DNA from: Sweltsa coloradensis | Taxonomy: Eukaryota; Arthropoda; Insecta; Plecoptera; Chloroperlidae | Direction of reading: 5' to 3' | Assembly: GCA_024449915.1 (NCBI GenBank) | Contig: JAMZAV010000159.1 | Coordinates: 868,001 to 932,000, forward strand | Length of the DNA: 64,000 nt | Part shown: piece by piece, positions 49,209 to 60,853 of the stretch | Layout of the letters: each line of letters opens with the position of its first letter | Position numbering within the stretch: the stretch's first letter is position 1 | Notes under the pieces: model-generated | The model's database searches: none | What the model saw: only the letters and a program-made list of their open reading frames with translations | Told to the model about the DNA's origin: nothing | Made by a program: the position numbers and the translations under genes

Positions 49209-50781
49209 TAAACATGGGCATGGATTGCGTAGTTTAAGCTAGATACGGCGGTGTTGGACAATTGTGACTAATTACTTTAGGTTGGCAACCTGTCTGCATT
49301 GACTGAAACCACGACTTTCTTACTAAAGTTTCCCAACCAGCAACTTGACCAATAGCTTTGCGTGTTACTTACGGTCTCAGCTGCAGTTAATTAATTAATT
49401 ACTACAAATGTATGAAAGCTGGATCATTCCCCTTGCACCTGACTAGACCCGTCTGCGCCCGTCCGCGTGACCCACTAAGCGTCCGTGTTCTTACAAATGT
49501 TACATGTATTGTTTAATATTATTTTTAATTAATGTTTTAATTAACTAATAAAATATAAAAATTAGACAGAGTATAATAAAATAGTAGGTACAAACAAATA
49601 AATAAATTAATTTGGCATTAACTTTTTTAAATGTGATTATAGTGATATTTTCTTATATCAGTTATTTTCAATTTTGTTAGTATTGATTTGTCAAAATTGG
49701 AAAAGGCCGGGATTTTTGAATGAGATCGGAAAAGATGTGGTCGTAACATTTTAGTCTATAACGAGTGTTTTGGAGTGATAAATGTAAACATGCGGATATG
49801 TTTAGTGAGTTTTGAGTTGTGTAGTAATGCGAAATAGTCGTGAACAGTGGATCTAAGTGTAGCCGTGTGAGTTTTGTAGTAAGGTGTAGTTAACCTTAGG
49901 GCTAGAGTCTGGGGCCGTTGTGAGTACACTACAATTTGACTCTTGATTGTGTCAAATTGTTACCTATATACCGCGACTCTCTACACAAATAAACACTTAG
50001 GTGGGAATGTGTGAAGACATCGGTCTTGTTTTATCGAAGCGAACGTTGAGAAGTGTTTTCAATATATACAGTACAAACGTATTGTGCTGAACAAAACAAT
50101 ACCACCCTGTCTAGCGCTCACCACTCTTACAGACAGGAGTGTACATTAGGCTAGCCGACGTGTTATGTCGCTTTCCATGATGTAGTAAAATACAAATTCA
50201 ATTCAATATAATGTAACGTGACGGGATGCCCCACGATGAAGTAGGTGCAATGCATAAACTAACGGAAATTGGAAGCAATGACGCAAATAGGAAATGTCGC
50301 TCTGCTGGCACTTTTTTCTAAAATGTTGGCATCGTTTCGTGATTGACGAGATTGGTTTTTCCATTCCGATCCATTGGTTCACGTTAGACACGGAACGGAA
50401 ATCAGGTTCATTTTGAATTGTGTCAGCTTTATCTAGCGTCATAACTCTTCATAATTAGCTGTTTATCGTGACGTGTCTTCCTTGAAATCTACACTGCACG
50501 AAATATCGCATTTTCTTGTATAATATACAAACATCACTCTTTACTTAAATACATTAGAAGGTATTTTGTAAACTCACGCAGTTCACATTGATGTTCCAAA
50601 CTCGAAATGCTTTATTTTGCGGCCTTGTTTGATGCAGGCTGTGAAAGTGTGCAATGTTTAAAAAACTTCTTTGGTGCGATGATGATTGAGTAACATGCAA
50701 TAATTGTGTTTGAAGTGGGAAGCAATTTAAAAGCAGTCAAAATTGTTAGGGATCAATAGAACGCAAAAATTATTGTTGTTG

Positions 50782-50820
50782 TCTTCGTCGTCGTCGTCGT
50801 TGTCGTCGTCGCGTCGTCGT
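50782..50820. repeat. (GTC)n-type triplet repeat
   Basis: CTTCGTCGTCGTCGTCGTTG followed by more GTC units. A second run of about nine GTC units is at 51112-51138. Confidence 0.9.
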
Positions 50821-50948
50821 TTGTTGTTTTAATGATGTAGTTAAAGTTGCTTTAAGTAGTGACTGTATTGGTAAAATGAGGTAAATAAAAAAAATCTAAC
50901 TTAATTTGGATTAATTTAGTTTATTTTTTGAATTCACATTAATTTTAA

Positions 50949-51055
50949 GGACGCGTCAACCGTTAGGTCATAAACTATTAATGCGCCACTTTAGTTTAGG
51001 CCCCTAGGGGATATAGGGAGGAGGAGCCCATGATGGTCAGACCCAGCCACGGGCA
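50949..51055 (+). repeat. Dispersed CAACCGTTAGG repeat, copy 3
   Basis: GGACGCGTCAACCGTTAGG, AATGCGCCACTTTAG, GGAGGAGGAGCCCATGATGG, TCAGACCCAGCCACGGGC. A GTC repeat follows 60 bp later. Confidence 0.7.
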
Positions 51056-52450
51056 GGGGGAGGAACGAGTGATTCTCACGTCGCGGTCATCGTCTTTGCC
51101 ATCGTTCTTGGTGTCGTCGTCGTCGTCGTCGTCGTCGGGGAGGTTGTCAAGGGAAGGGAGAAATGTCCCCGACGACGATTGGGAGAGATCGCCTCTAGTC
51201 TCGGGGAGTTAAATTCTTCCCTACACACAAGCTGATGTTTGCGAGGTGGACTTTTTCTCTTGAATCGTCTTTTACGATTAGCTGAGCCATGCTCTGGGCC
51301 AAATTCTACTCCGGGCTCAGACGGGGGATTTTACGTTAAATTTGTTTTACAAGTTCAGATATAAATATAGGTCGTATCAATTGTGAGCCATTTTCAGCGC
51401 ATTGCATATAAATGTAGATATTACTATAAACAGTTCTGAAATATAAAATCATAATAATGCTTATGTCATATGAAGATAATATAATGCTGATGTTAAGTTT
51501 TAAACTTCCTACAAATTGAATTTTTCTACCCGTTTCATATTCCCCTGTTTATTTTAAATTATTTCATCACTGTTAAGGGAATACTTTAATAATACATATA
51601 AAGTTTTCAATAGCGGAGTGCCAACTGTGCTTCTTTTATCTTATTTCGTGAACTGAATCAACTATAGAAACCTCGTGTTTAAAAGTCTAGACTGTTCTTT
51701 GTATGTTATTTCTTGATGCCGTCGGCAAAGAAAACGTATTTATTCTTTCTATTATGGAACTTGATAGAAATTATGTATTGTTCTATATAAAAGAGCTGTT
51801 ATCGAATTACGGAAAATAGAAAATAAATACACGCTTTAATCATATTATTATTGTATAATGTGCGCGTTGGAGGTCAGTTAATAAATTTTTGAAAATAAAA
51901 TGTGAGAGTTATATTCAAGCTTCACTGCCACTGGTTTTTGCTTTTGCAAATAATTTTTTTTAGCAACTCCAACTTGTATATTTTGCTTTTTACTATCAAT
52001 AAAGCAAAAGCGGAAGCTGGTTACTCGATTTTCTGGTTAGCAAATTTTATACCCAGCACAATGATGACATGTATTTGTGTTTGATAAAGCCCCACAAATG
52101 AACTTTTTTCAAGTTGAAAATTGGTATTATTTTATATAAGATATATATTATAATATAAGACAAGTGTCTATATAATTAGCTATAGGCATATATCATATTA
52201 TAAAATACTTTCGTAAAAACACATAATCAGGTCAACGCCAAGCAATTTTAACTAATGAGAAAACTATATTAAAATGAGAATAGTGTTGGCCGTATATACT
52301 CGGTTCTTTTTGACGAATTTTGCAAATTCATAATAGTGATATTAATAAATATAATGTGAAATTTAATTTGTCATTAACATTGTACACTACTTTGCTAGTT
52401 ATGAAACCAACAACGTTTCTGAAAATGTTACCAAGTATGTTTGGTCCTAC

Positions 52451-52660
52451 CTGTGTGTGCGAGTAGAACATGGAGAAGTTGGATACGATGACGGGCACGG
52501 GGAGGGCGATGGTCAACACACCGGCTAGGGCGCAGAGGGCCCCCACGAACATGCCCACATATGTCTTGGGCACCATGTCCCCGTACCCCACTGTGGTCAT
52601 CGTCACCAGGGCCCACCACAGACCCTCCGGTATGCTCTTGAAGTCGTTCTTAGGGTTCGC
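52451..52660 (-). CDS. Shaw: Shaw-type Kv channel, exon for pore loop and S6
   Basis: The exon encodes 70 residues covering the turret, pore helix, selectivity filter and S6. The filter TVGYGD is at exon residues 23-28, preceded by the pore helix ([10 protein letters not shown]). S6 runs from about residue 41 to 65 and contains the PVPV gating hinge at residues 54-57 ([20 protein letters not shown]). It is phase 0 at both ends: acceptor ...gcgatccag/GCG and donor CAG/gtagga. It joins the upstream exon as [14 protein letters not shown], which is where the family's S5-turret sequence is expected to continue. The sequence is close to the Shaw consensus throughout, with no frameshift or loss of a filter residue, so the pore looks functional. 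The codons are much richer in G+C than the surrounding intron. An opposite-strand open frame over this exon is a shadow. Confidence 0.98.
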
Positions 52661-52763
52661 CTGGATCGCAACAACAAAAGCAAAACTAGTTTTTACCATG
52701 TAATAGATAATTGCAGGCACATATTATAATCATATCCAGAAAACGTTCTTAATATTTATTTCA

Positions 52764-52875
52764 TTCAGAAGTTAAAAAATCCATCCCGATCGGGGTTCGA
52801 GCCCGAGTCTCCCACATTCCAGGTAGGCGCCTTAGCCACCTAGACCACCGAGACGGTAACTTTTTAACTTCTGAA
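52764..52875 (-). repeat. tRNA-like cassette flanked by inverted repeats
   Basis: The tRNA-like core (52784-52853, minus) has acceptor pairing TCTCGGT/ATCGGGA, an A-box-like TGGTCTAGGTGG, and T-arm CGGGCTCGAACCCCG. It is enclosed by TTCAGAAGTTAAAAA (52764-52778) and its exact inverse TTTTTAACTTCTGAA (52861-52875). It lies about 100 bp upstream of the Shaw pore exon. Confidence 0.8.
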
Positions 52876-52879
52876 GTTG

Positions 52880-52985
52880 TAAAGTTGTATATATAATATA
52901 TAATATAATATATATAATATATATATATAATATATATGATAGATATAATATAATATAATATAGATATAATATATATTATTATAGG
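52880..52985. repeat. AT-rich low-complexity tract
   Basis: About 100 bp of TATAATATA-type sequence directly behind the tRNA-like cassette. Confidence 0.9.
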
Positions 52986-53491
52986 ATAATATTATACGTT
53001 TGTTTTCGCTTTACCTCAAAAATAATTAAATTAATAAAATATGGCCTAATTTTAGAATCACACTTATTCGACGTAAATGCGTATAGTGGGTAGCTTCTAA
53101 TCAATCTAGTTTCCCATCTATCAATCTGTCTCAATCAATGGCTTATCAATCCTTTTTTTAATCTCTCAATTGAGCTTAAAGCACTAACTGAAACCATGTT
53201 AAAAAAAATAAAAAAATTGAAACGATTGAAACGATTGAAAATTGACTATGGGCATATGAAAACAAATATTTTGTTCGCTTAACATTTAGTACAATATGTT
53301 ATATCATATAGCAATGCAAGGTACAAACAACATACAAATACTAACTTTCTTGGAGTGTGCTTCGTATTCTAATTCACAGAGTATTTACTCTCAATTACAC
53401 TGTTAAAAAAACTGTAAAAACAAAATTGAGATGGAGAATTGTTGTCAGTGTATAATGCAAATCTTTTGGAAGTTTACGAATTTATGGTTTG

Positions 53492-53919
53492 ACCATAGAC
53501 CATATCTTAACACCCATAGTAGATTAGCAGTCATTGGTCCACTTTCGTGACAATTAGAAGCCATCTTGAAATTCTGTTTGCAGTTAATTAAATGGGAACG
53601 ATTTGTAGCCCAAATATTTTTAAAGATGGCCGTGAGTTTGACAGCTGAGCATATTAGCCATTAACACCAAATGATTACTTAAATTCCCTTATGCAATTAA
53701 TTCGTATTGTTTCTGTTTGTTCAATCCCATGCTGCACAAGCTAAAACCATATAAAACAATCCAGTCAAATACTTTATTGCATTTAAAAAGCATAAATTAA
53801 AACGCCAAATCACCATCTTCAATTGGATTTTCGACGCATCAATTTGCTACGCTTGCGCCTGTGCGGAGGTATTGGAGACTGCTAATCTAGCCTACTATAG
53901 GTGTTAAGATGTCTGTGGG
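53492..53919. mobile_element. MITE family F, copy 2 (better-preserved ends)
   Basis: The left end ACCATAGACCATATCTTAAC and the inverse of the right end, ACCCACAGACATCTTAACAC, continue as CCATAGTAGATTAGCAGTC against CTATAGTAGGCTAGATTAGC. GGTTTG occurs at both flanks and may be the target duplication. The second copy is at 8049-8458. Confidence 0.85.
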
Positions 53920-55419
53920 TTTGACTATTAATATATTAACTTGATTCACAATAATAATAAAAAATCATTTAACAGTTTTGTACACTACTTTATTTTGTGT
54001 ATGAAACCAATAATGTTTATATTTGTTATAAGTACCTATAGTGCCTTACGTACAGGCCAGTATACACAAAAGTTTTAACCAGTGAATAATTAATAACAGT
54101 TTGTTGAAAATCATCATAACACTATAATATTTAGGGTGCAACTTGGTAAATTATATTATTTGTAACATTCGATATTACATTCATGGAATTTATTGAACAT
54201 TTTATGACAATTGCGTTGCCACAAAAGCATAAAAATTCCTTGAATTCCGGTCGTTGCATAAAATAGAATGCTGATATAATTGATATGCAAATTTTTAAAT
54301 TTGCCATACATGCTAATGAGAGTGCCACTGATTACGTGCAAGTGGGGCAGCAGAGTGCTAATGAGCAGCAGATAAAAGCAATTCCTGGATGAGAGATAAA
54401 TTATGTACAGTGTTCTCTTATTCTCTTGCCTTATATTCATCATCATTCGTCCGTCTTTCATCTTTCATCACATCATGGATTCATCTTTCCATTTAAAACA
54501 AAATTAGAGTGATGTTTTATTATGAAACGGTGGGCAATGCTTTGTATGTATTATATTACGACACACAAAACAGGTATTTACTATTATATTCACAGATAAT
54601 ACGGTTGGAACTGTCATGCATGAATGAAATACAATATTTAAATTGATTCGTTGTTTCACAATATTGTTCTACATTTTCTATACTTACAAGAAACTGTTTT
54701 GATGTGTATTGTTTGAGTATGATGTTTCCCTCCAATGCGGTAATATTATTTACTTCTTTTTGGTACATATACGAATAAATTGGTAAAATATTTTGAACAA
54801 GCGATCTATACTACAAAATGTGTATTTTTTTTAACTTGGCATCAACTTTGCCTCATTAACTTTAAACTGCAACTTTATCGTTCGATTGAACTCAACTAGT
54901 ATATTAACAAATATTTATAATGCAATTAAAGTTCGAAATGACCGTAAATATTTGCTTATGCTCCGCATTAGATAGGCTCTGCAGTGCTCCTCGGTCTTTT
55001 TCCTGATTCCACCTCATTTCTTAATAAAAACTTTATGAACAAATAGCTGGTTAATATAATAGAACTCTCTACACAAAACAAAATATTCGCCATATTAGAC
55101 TTTTTTTTAGTAGTTTCACTCGTTTTTACTAGAGCGTTGTTGGTTGAAATAATTGAACGATTAATAAATACAATACGAATGTGAAATCAAAGTGTAATCA
55201 GAACACGTGTCAGAGGTAAGTGCATCGCACGCTAATATATCTTTCATAACAGTTGGTCAACCTCTGACTAAATTGAAAATCGATGTATCATATATCTGCT
55301 AGACGTCACTAAAATCACTCATAATGGTTTGAAAGTAAAAGTTCTATGCTTGACCCGGCACCTCCACCAAAGATGCACATGTTTTGAACGATCATAGAGA
55401 GCAAGGTGTCTTTAGGCCA

Positions 55420-55423
<4 letters not shown>

Positions 55424-55452
<29 letters not shown>
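55424..55452. repeat. (ATA)n microsatellite
   Basis: About nine AAT/ATA units, continuing into a looser AT-rich run to about 55490. Confidence 0.95.
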
Positions 55453-55453
<1 letters not shown>

Positions 55454-58400
55454 TAATAATTAATATATAATATAAATAATAAATAATAAATTTATTCACC
55501 TTGACTGGTACATTGCACAAGTATAACTCTTAATGGAGAAAGTGAATAGCCTAGCCTATGGTTAAGAATAATACATACATTGTTAACTTATAAAATTATA
55601 CATAAAAATATACATTTCATAATATCTTCCTTCTATTTCTATACATAATAGGTACTTATTTTTGTCTTGAATTGCATTATTTCACACAATGACACTAGTA
55701 AAACCAGATGGTGAACGTATTTCATGTTTTATTCTATGCCCAAGAGGGTGATGTCTATAAAATCACATTCTAACACTTTCCTCAGTGAATGTTTTGTTTA
55801 TTTCCCGTAGGCCATTCCGTGCGTCATATAATGTCAAGGAGAGTGAACTTACATAATTTACGAATAATTTTAAGCAAAGTGTTTAGTACTTAGTTACAAA
55901 AAGAATAAATTTAAAATGAACTTTACGGAATGCTTAGGCAAGATATAACTTAGATAAAATACTTTGCTTCTTTCGAAAGCTTATTGCCACGGTAGCGTAC
56001 CACCACCTTTCTGAGAGGTCATACGGCCTTTTCCCGGGTTGAATTGTTGACGCGTTTTTTAAGCTATTAAAGTTACAATTGTTGCTTGTTTACCATAGCG
56101 TTTACCGTAGTGTTATATTTCTGGAATTTCCTTATTTCCCCTAAAAAATCTATAACATTTACTAAATAAAATATATAACATCATTTTATTCCCGGGTGCA
56201 AGCCCCCGGGACCCCATTTTGATGTGTCGTCATTGCCAATCATAACATTGTCGGGAAATATTAGTAATTTATATTCTCAATCAGCCAAATTTACAAACAG
56301 GAAAAATACGATTTTAAATCTGTAAAAGTCTGGAAAGATTTGGTGACCAAAAAGAATTAGCTTTACTCACCCTGGGGGAAGAGGGGCATAGACATAAAGT
56401 CGCATGATAGCGTACCACTACCATTTTCAATACAAATTAAGTACTGGTGGCAAGGTAATTCTTTCATTCATTCCAATTTTTTAAATTATGAATTTTATAG
56501 TTAAACTAAACATTTATGAAAGGAAAATTATACTTGAGTTTAGGCGTAGCGGATCAGATTAGCCGATTCAGAGTTTGGAGTGGAAATTTTGAAATATATT
56601 TTGTACTTTTAAGAAAATATTTCTTGTAAGTAGGGCCTTCACGTATAACATTGTGATGTTCATAATGGTTAACAATGATGCTGAAATAAGTGAGAAATTG
56701 AAATCGATTCATCTGGTTTTGTTATTTCATCTTGGTTTGAATTTCATATTTTTGTATTATTATAACCTTCTCTATCTATAAATACCTGTATTATTGTTAA
56801 GTGTTCAATGCCAGCAGTTGCGAGAAAGTTTCAATTAATGGTGAACTTAAGTTCTCATCGTAACTTAACACAAACAGCGTACTACACCTGTCAACAATAA
56901 CAAACAAGTAGAAAGTTTCCAGTGTACACAAAGAGTCGAAACTTAGTGTTTCGTTACCCCCAGGGTCCAATTCTTGGGTGCTACTTCCCTGGCCCTCACA
57001 ACCCCACCCTGCACATTACAACGAAACTACCTTTGAACACGACCAGTCTATAGATTTATTAGCGTCCGACTTTTATTGTGATAGAACCGAGGTCAGGTAA
57101 TCGAGTTATTTCTGTGTAATTCGATTAGGTCCGAACGAACAACACAAAGCAGCTGCTTATTTACGACTAAATGATGTGGAAAGGCTCTGTCTAACCTTAG
57201 TTTCAGAAGGGTCAGAACGCACAAACTCTAGGGTAGGCATAACAGCACGTTTGATGAAACACCGAAGAGTATTTGTGGATAAGAAACCTTTTTGAACAAA
57301 GATCCGTAAAAATAATAATCTATGTGTGTAAACTTGTACCACTTTTCAAAATGTTACTTTATAGGCCTACTGTACATGTAGAAACACACTGTCGTGATTT
57401 ACACGTATTATGGAGACTTCACTTAGGCAGTTTGAATACAAACTATGTGAATGTGAATGTCTGAATAGTTTATACATTGTCAAACGATTCTCATGGGTTT
57501 TTATTAAGTACACATGCTATACACTTTATGAAATATGTGTTGTTCTATTGCTGCGTAGCTAGTGTATTTTTGTTTTACCCAAAAATGATGAGCTTCAAAT
57601 TACTTTTTTATTTAAAAGTATCTCACTTTAGTGAGGTACTTACTACGAATGTAAAATAATAGGTTATGTCGAGTTGTGTGAGCAAGAACCAGTACCGCCT
57701 TCCTGAGGAGATTAATCAACTATACCAAAGTAAAAAGTATCCCCAACTGACTGATACTAAAGCAGCGTAAATCCCAGTGGAATAATTAAGTAATATTTAT
57801 TGCTTGAAAGTTGTTAGTGCTGTAGTGTGGGCTTGGTTTCCACTGAAACATGCAGCAAATATATCATTTGAAATAATTCGGTGGGTGTATGATAAAAAGT
57901 TTTCATTAACCTTGGGAGCAATCAAGGGGTTATAAAAGCTCGAGCGGCTGAGATAATGCCCTGGAGACGTCTTAACACAAACGTCTAGAGAAGATTACTG
58001 CGCCTGTGTAAGCGACCTCGTAAGCCAGGCCATGATGGCCTTAAGGAATAATCATCATTAGACAATGTTAGATTGTAAATTCATTGAAATAATTCATTGA
58101 CTTGGTCATTTCCTAAAGTATCCAACTACTAACCATGTTAATATCGTTTCAAAGTTTGTGTTTGCAAAGTTTAGTTAACCTCTAGTTAAGTGTGTTAGTG
58201 TAAGGTAGTTACGGTGATTAGTTTGAGCTATGGCTTCAGGCCTTAAACGGATAGATACTTGTTTAGGACGTTAAAACCAATGTTAAACTTTCCTGTTGCC
58301 AACTCAACTATGATCTGACAACATTTCAAATGTCTAGGTCCCTAGGCCTATATTATGTTTTATGTAGGTCTAATTATGCTATGTTAGCCTATAAATAACT

Positions 58401-58829
58401 ATTCTTAATAATACTTAAAACGCCTATGCATATATGTTATAACAATGATATTAATGCATGCGAAATAAAAGTTGTAACAACAACTTTGATCTATTTAGAA
58501 GTATGATTCCAACGGCTATTTAGGCTCTCCTACTTTTATTCGATAAAACGTATTGTGTGTTAACCTAGATAATACTAATGCCACCTGTTCACAAGTAAGT
58601 TTTTGTATCCGTGCAAGATGTTCCGGTAGAAGTAAACTGGATGTACCAAGTTCGAATCTGATCAATACGGCGCCGGTTGACGGGCACGGCCAGTGGGTAA
58701 TTATTATAATTCGCTTCAAGCGTTTAATTTGAAAGCGGAACAAATGTGTTTCGTAAACAACTTGAGTTCCTGTCAGGTTGAATCTCGTTTCCGTGAATAA
58801 TATTGCCGAAAGATGAGAGTTTCTGATGT

Positions 58830-59030
58830 GCCCCGCACACACACGCCCACACACACTCACGCAACTTTACGTGTCCATATTCCTACGCACCAGAGCACAC
58901 ACCCACACGGTCAAATACCCACGCTCACACGCACTCACATCCACATGGCCAAACATCCACGCACCCACGCCCACACGGTCAAATACCCACGCAACGTACG
59001 CATTCACCGGACCAAGTACCCACGAGACCC
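58830..59030. repeat. Degenerate CA-rich repeat
   Basis: CACACACGCCCACACACACT, then looser units with CCACACGGTCAAATACCCAC twice (around 58911 and 58972). The three overlapping open frames here are by-products. Confidence 0.85.
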
Positions 59031-59491
59031 CAGCTCGCTGTATCTGAATCACATTATACTGTTACAGAAGTTAAACATCAAACGTATGCAAAACGTACCT
59101 AATACAATACTTCTAAACGTGATGTATCCATTTAATCAGATATGTATCTCATTTATATACCACTCTTTGTATTCGGAAATAATTTAATGCCGGTTTAAAT
59201 AGATTTTACTATATCATTTAAAATAGTGTTGGATTGATAATATTGAAAAAAATCGGATTATCGCTTATAATTAAGGTAATGTAATGTTCAATTTTTGTAA
59301 AACAAAATAATGTGTTTTAGTAATCGACGAAAATATATTAAAACAAATATGTAATTTTAGATTGTCATTCCGCGATATAGTCATAAACAGATAACCATGT
59401 TGATAGATACATTTTCACTCACACGTGGTATTGGTTCCTATGTATGCGATATTAGACTAGTTCATACATAAACAAAACGTTAATCTAAAGA

Positions 59492-60216
59492 CTAGGAAAA
59501 CGCTTAAGTCCCGCCGCGTTGTGGATGAGCGTAATTGGTGAATTGAGCTGCCATGTGTTTTGCGATTTTCTGTTGTTCTGTGAAAAATCAGAACTTTGTT
59601 GATTTTTTTTTAATTAAATAAAATTAAATAAAAATTACTATTTTTTTAATTAATCGTAATTTAAAAAAAGGAAAAAATCGTAATATTGAAATTTTCATAA
59701 GAAATAATTATTCGACTACGCACAAATTTTACACGAATATATTAATTCTTAAAATTAAGGTTCTGTGAAAAAATCATTATAATCGGTTTAGCATGTAGGT
59801 GTTTTAAGCAGAAGAAATTAAAAAATCGTAAAATTGCGATTTTCATGAGAAATAATTATTTGATTACGCTCAATTTCACACGAATATATAAATTCATAAC
59901 ATTAAGGTTCTGTGAAAAAATAATTACAATCGGATAAAACATGTAGGAGTTATAAGTCGAAGAAATTTTTTAAAAATCGAAAAAAATCGTAAAATTGCGA
60001 TTTTCATGAGAAATGATTTTTCTATTGCGCTAAAAAAACGTGGCAGTTCTTAGTTCAGAGATTTCGAAGGCCTCCATAAAATTTCATCGCAATCGGAGTA
60101 TCGGTTTAGCCGGAATCGTGTTAACAGACAGACAAAAATACAGAAAAAAAACATTCCTTATTTTTTTCTCCAGTGTAGTGAAATGGAATCTTCGCTTCGC
60201 TCGCTACGCTCATCGA
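59492..60216 (-). mobile_element. HINE (Helentron-like), family A copy 2
   Basis: Parallel to 15345-16098 throughout. The 3' end on the minus strand is CAACGCGGCGGGACTTAAGC, then GTTTTCCTAG and a host T. The 5' end is CGATGAGCGTAGCGAGCG. It has about three internal subrepeats carrying AAGGTTCTGTGAAAAAAT. Confidence 0.85.
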
Positions 60217-60539
60217 AAAACAATACATTTACATAATCGTTTGTGGTATGGTTATTAATAATAGAGGTAAAATGTTTCATTCATAGGGTGTGACCCGACT
60301 TGTGTCATAGTCTGCTTTATTATCACGAGTGACTTGAACAAGTGCGCCGTCTGTATTGTGGTGAAGAAGACCGAACTCGAGACTATTAAGTGTGGTTATT
60401 AGTTTTGTCTTCCTCTGACCGAGGAACCTTGTGAGCCGATTTCATTGGGCCACACAGCCGGTCGGCTGGCTGATAGCATTATTGGTTATCAGATTGTTCA
60501 ACCAATAACATGGGAGGAAGTCCACTTTTTGGCGAGTCG

Positions 60540-60568
60540 TTGAACGTGTGTACCAGGATCTTTAGACC
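60540..60568 (-). pseudogene. Degenerate echo 2 of S4-S5-linker coding sequence
   Basis: The minus strand encodes GLKILVHTF, identical in protein to the functional exon (60948-60976), with 26 of 29 bases matching by my count. Three differences (C/T, T/C and G/A in the exon-versus-echo comparison) are all at third positions. It is preceded by an acceptor-like ctttag and continues as NDSPKSG before the similarity fades. It is too short to be an exon for S4-S5, so it is called a relic. Confidence 0.7.
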
Positions 60569-60802
60569 CTAAAGACATATTATACTCGTTGCGTATATAC
60601 TGGCCAGAGAAAATCTAGTAAAAAATACAATTAATACTGGAGCGTGGTAGAGTTTGTTTTATGAATACAATACAAATGTATGGCCTAGAAAGTGATACGT
60701 GTAGAGATATTTGCCTCTCCATCCGAACTTTCTCAGCGAAACTGTAGAGTACGTGCTGACTTTGCAAATACCACAAGATAATTTTATTTTGCACAGCTCT
60801 AA

Positions 60803-60829
60803 GAATATGTGTACCAGGATCTCAATGCC
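60803..60829 (-). pseudogene. Degenerate echo 1 of S4-S5-linker coding sequence
   Basis: On the minus strand this reads GIEILVHIF, in the same frame as the exon upstream and inside the open read-through past its donor. The exon itself encodes GLKILVHTF at the S4-S5 linker (60948-60976). It shares 15 consecutive bases (AGATCCTGGTACACA) with echo 2, including third-position changes not present in the exon. Confidence 0.6.
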
Positions 60830-60853
60830 GAGGGTAAATTTGTTTGCTCTTAC

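Larger units (their letters stand above)
35150..52450 (-). other. Shaw intron between pore exon and basic-segment exon (about 17.3 kb)
   Basis: A phase-0 intron, AT-rich, with no exon I can support. It contains a hAT-type element (37620-38138) and a HINE right behind it (38157-38784), a second-family HINE copy (48637-49208), two copies of a dispersed CAACCGT...CACTA repeat (45884-45975, 50949-51055), GTC triplet repeats (50782-50820, 51112-51138), and a GC-richer unassigned stretch at about 47270-47580 with a TATA-like tatataat at 47446. The remaining kilobases show nothing recognisable. Confidence 0.8.
52661..60853 (-). other. Shaw intron between S3-S5 and pore exons (about 8.2 kb)
   Basis: A phase-0 intron. 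It holds two degenerate echoes of the S4-S5-linker coding sequence near its 5' end (60803-60829 and 60540-60568), a HINE copy (59492-60216), a CA-rich degenerate repeat (58830-59030), a 428-bp MITE (53492-53919), an AT dinucleotide-like tract (52880-52985) and a tRNA-like cassette about 100 bp upstream of the pore exon. A GC-rich patch at 55990-56430 contains a near-repeated phrase (GCGTACCACYACC) and a CCCGGG-rich stretch that I cannot assign. No further coding exon was seen. Confidence 0.85.

Noticed and set aside
58813..59187. His/Thr-rich open frames around 58813-59187 on both strands
   Set aside because: They come from the CA-rich repeat.
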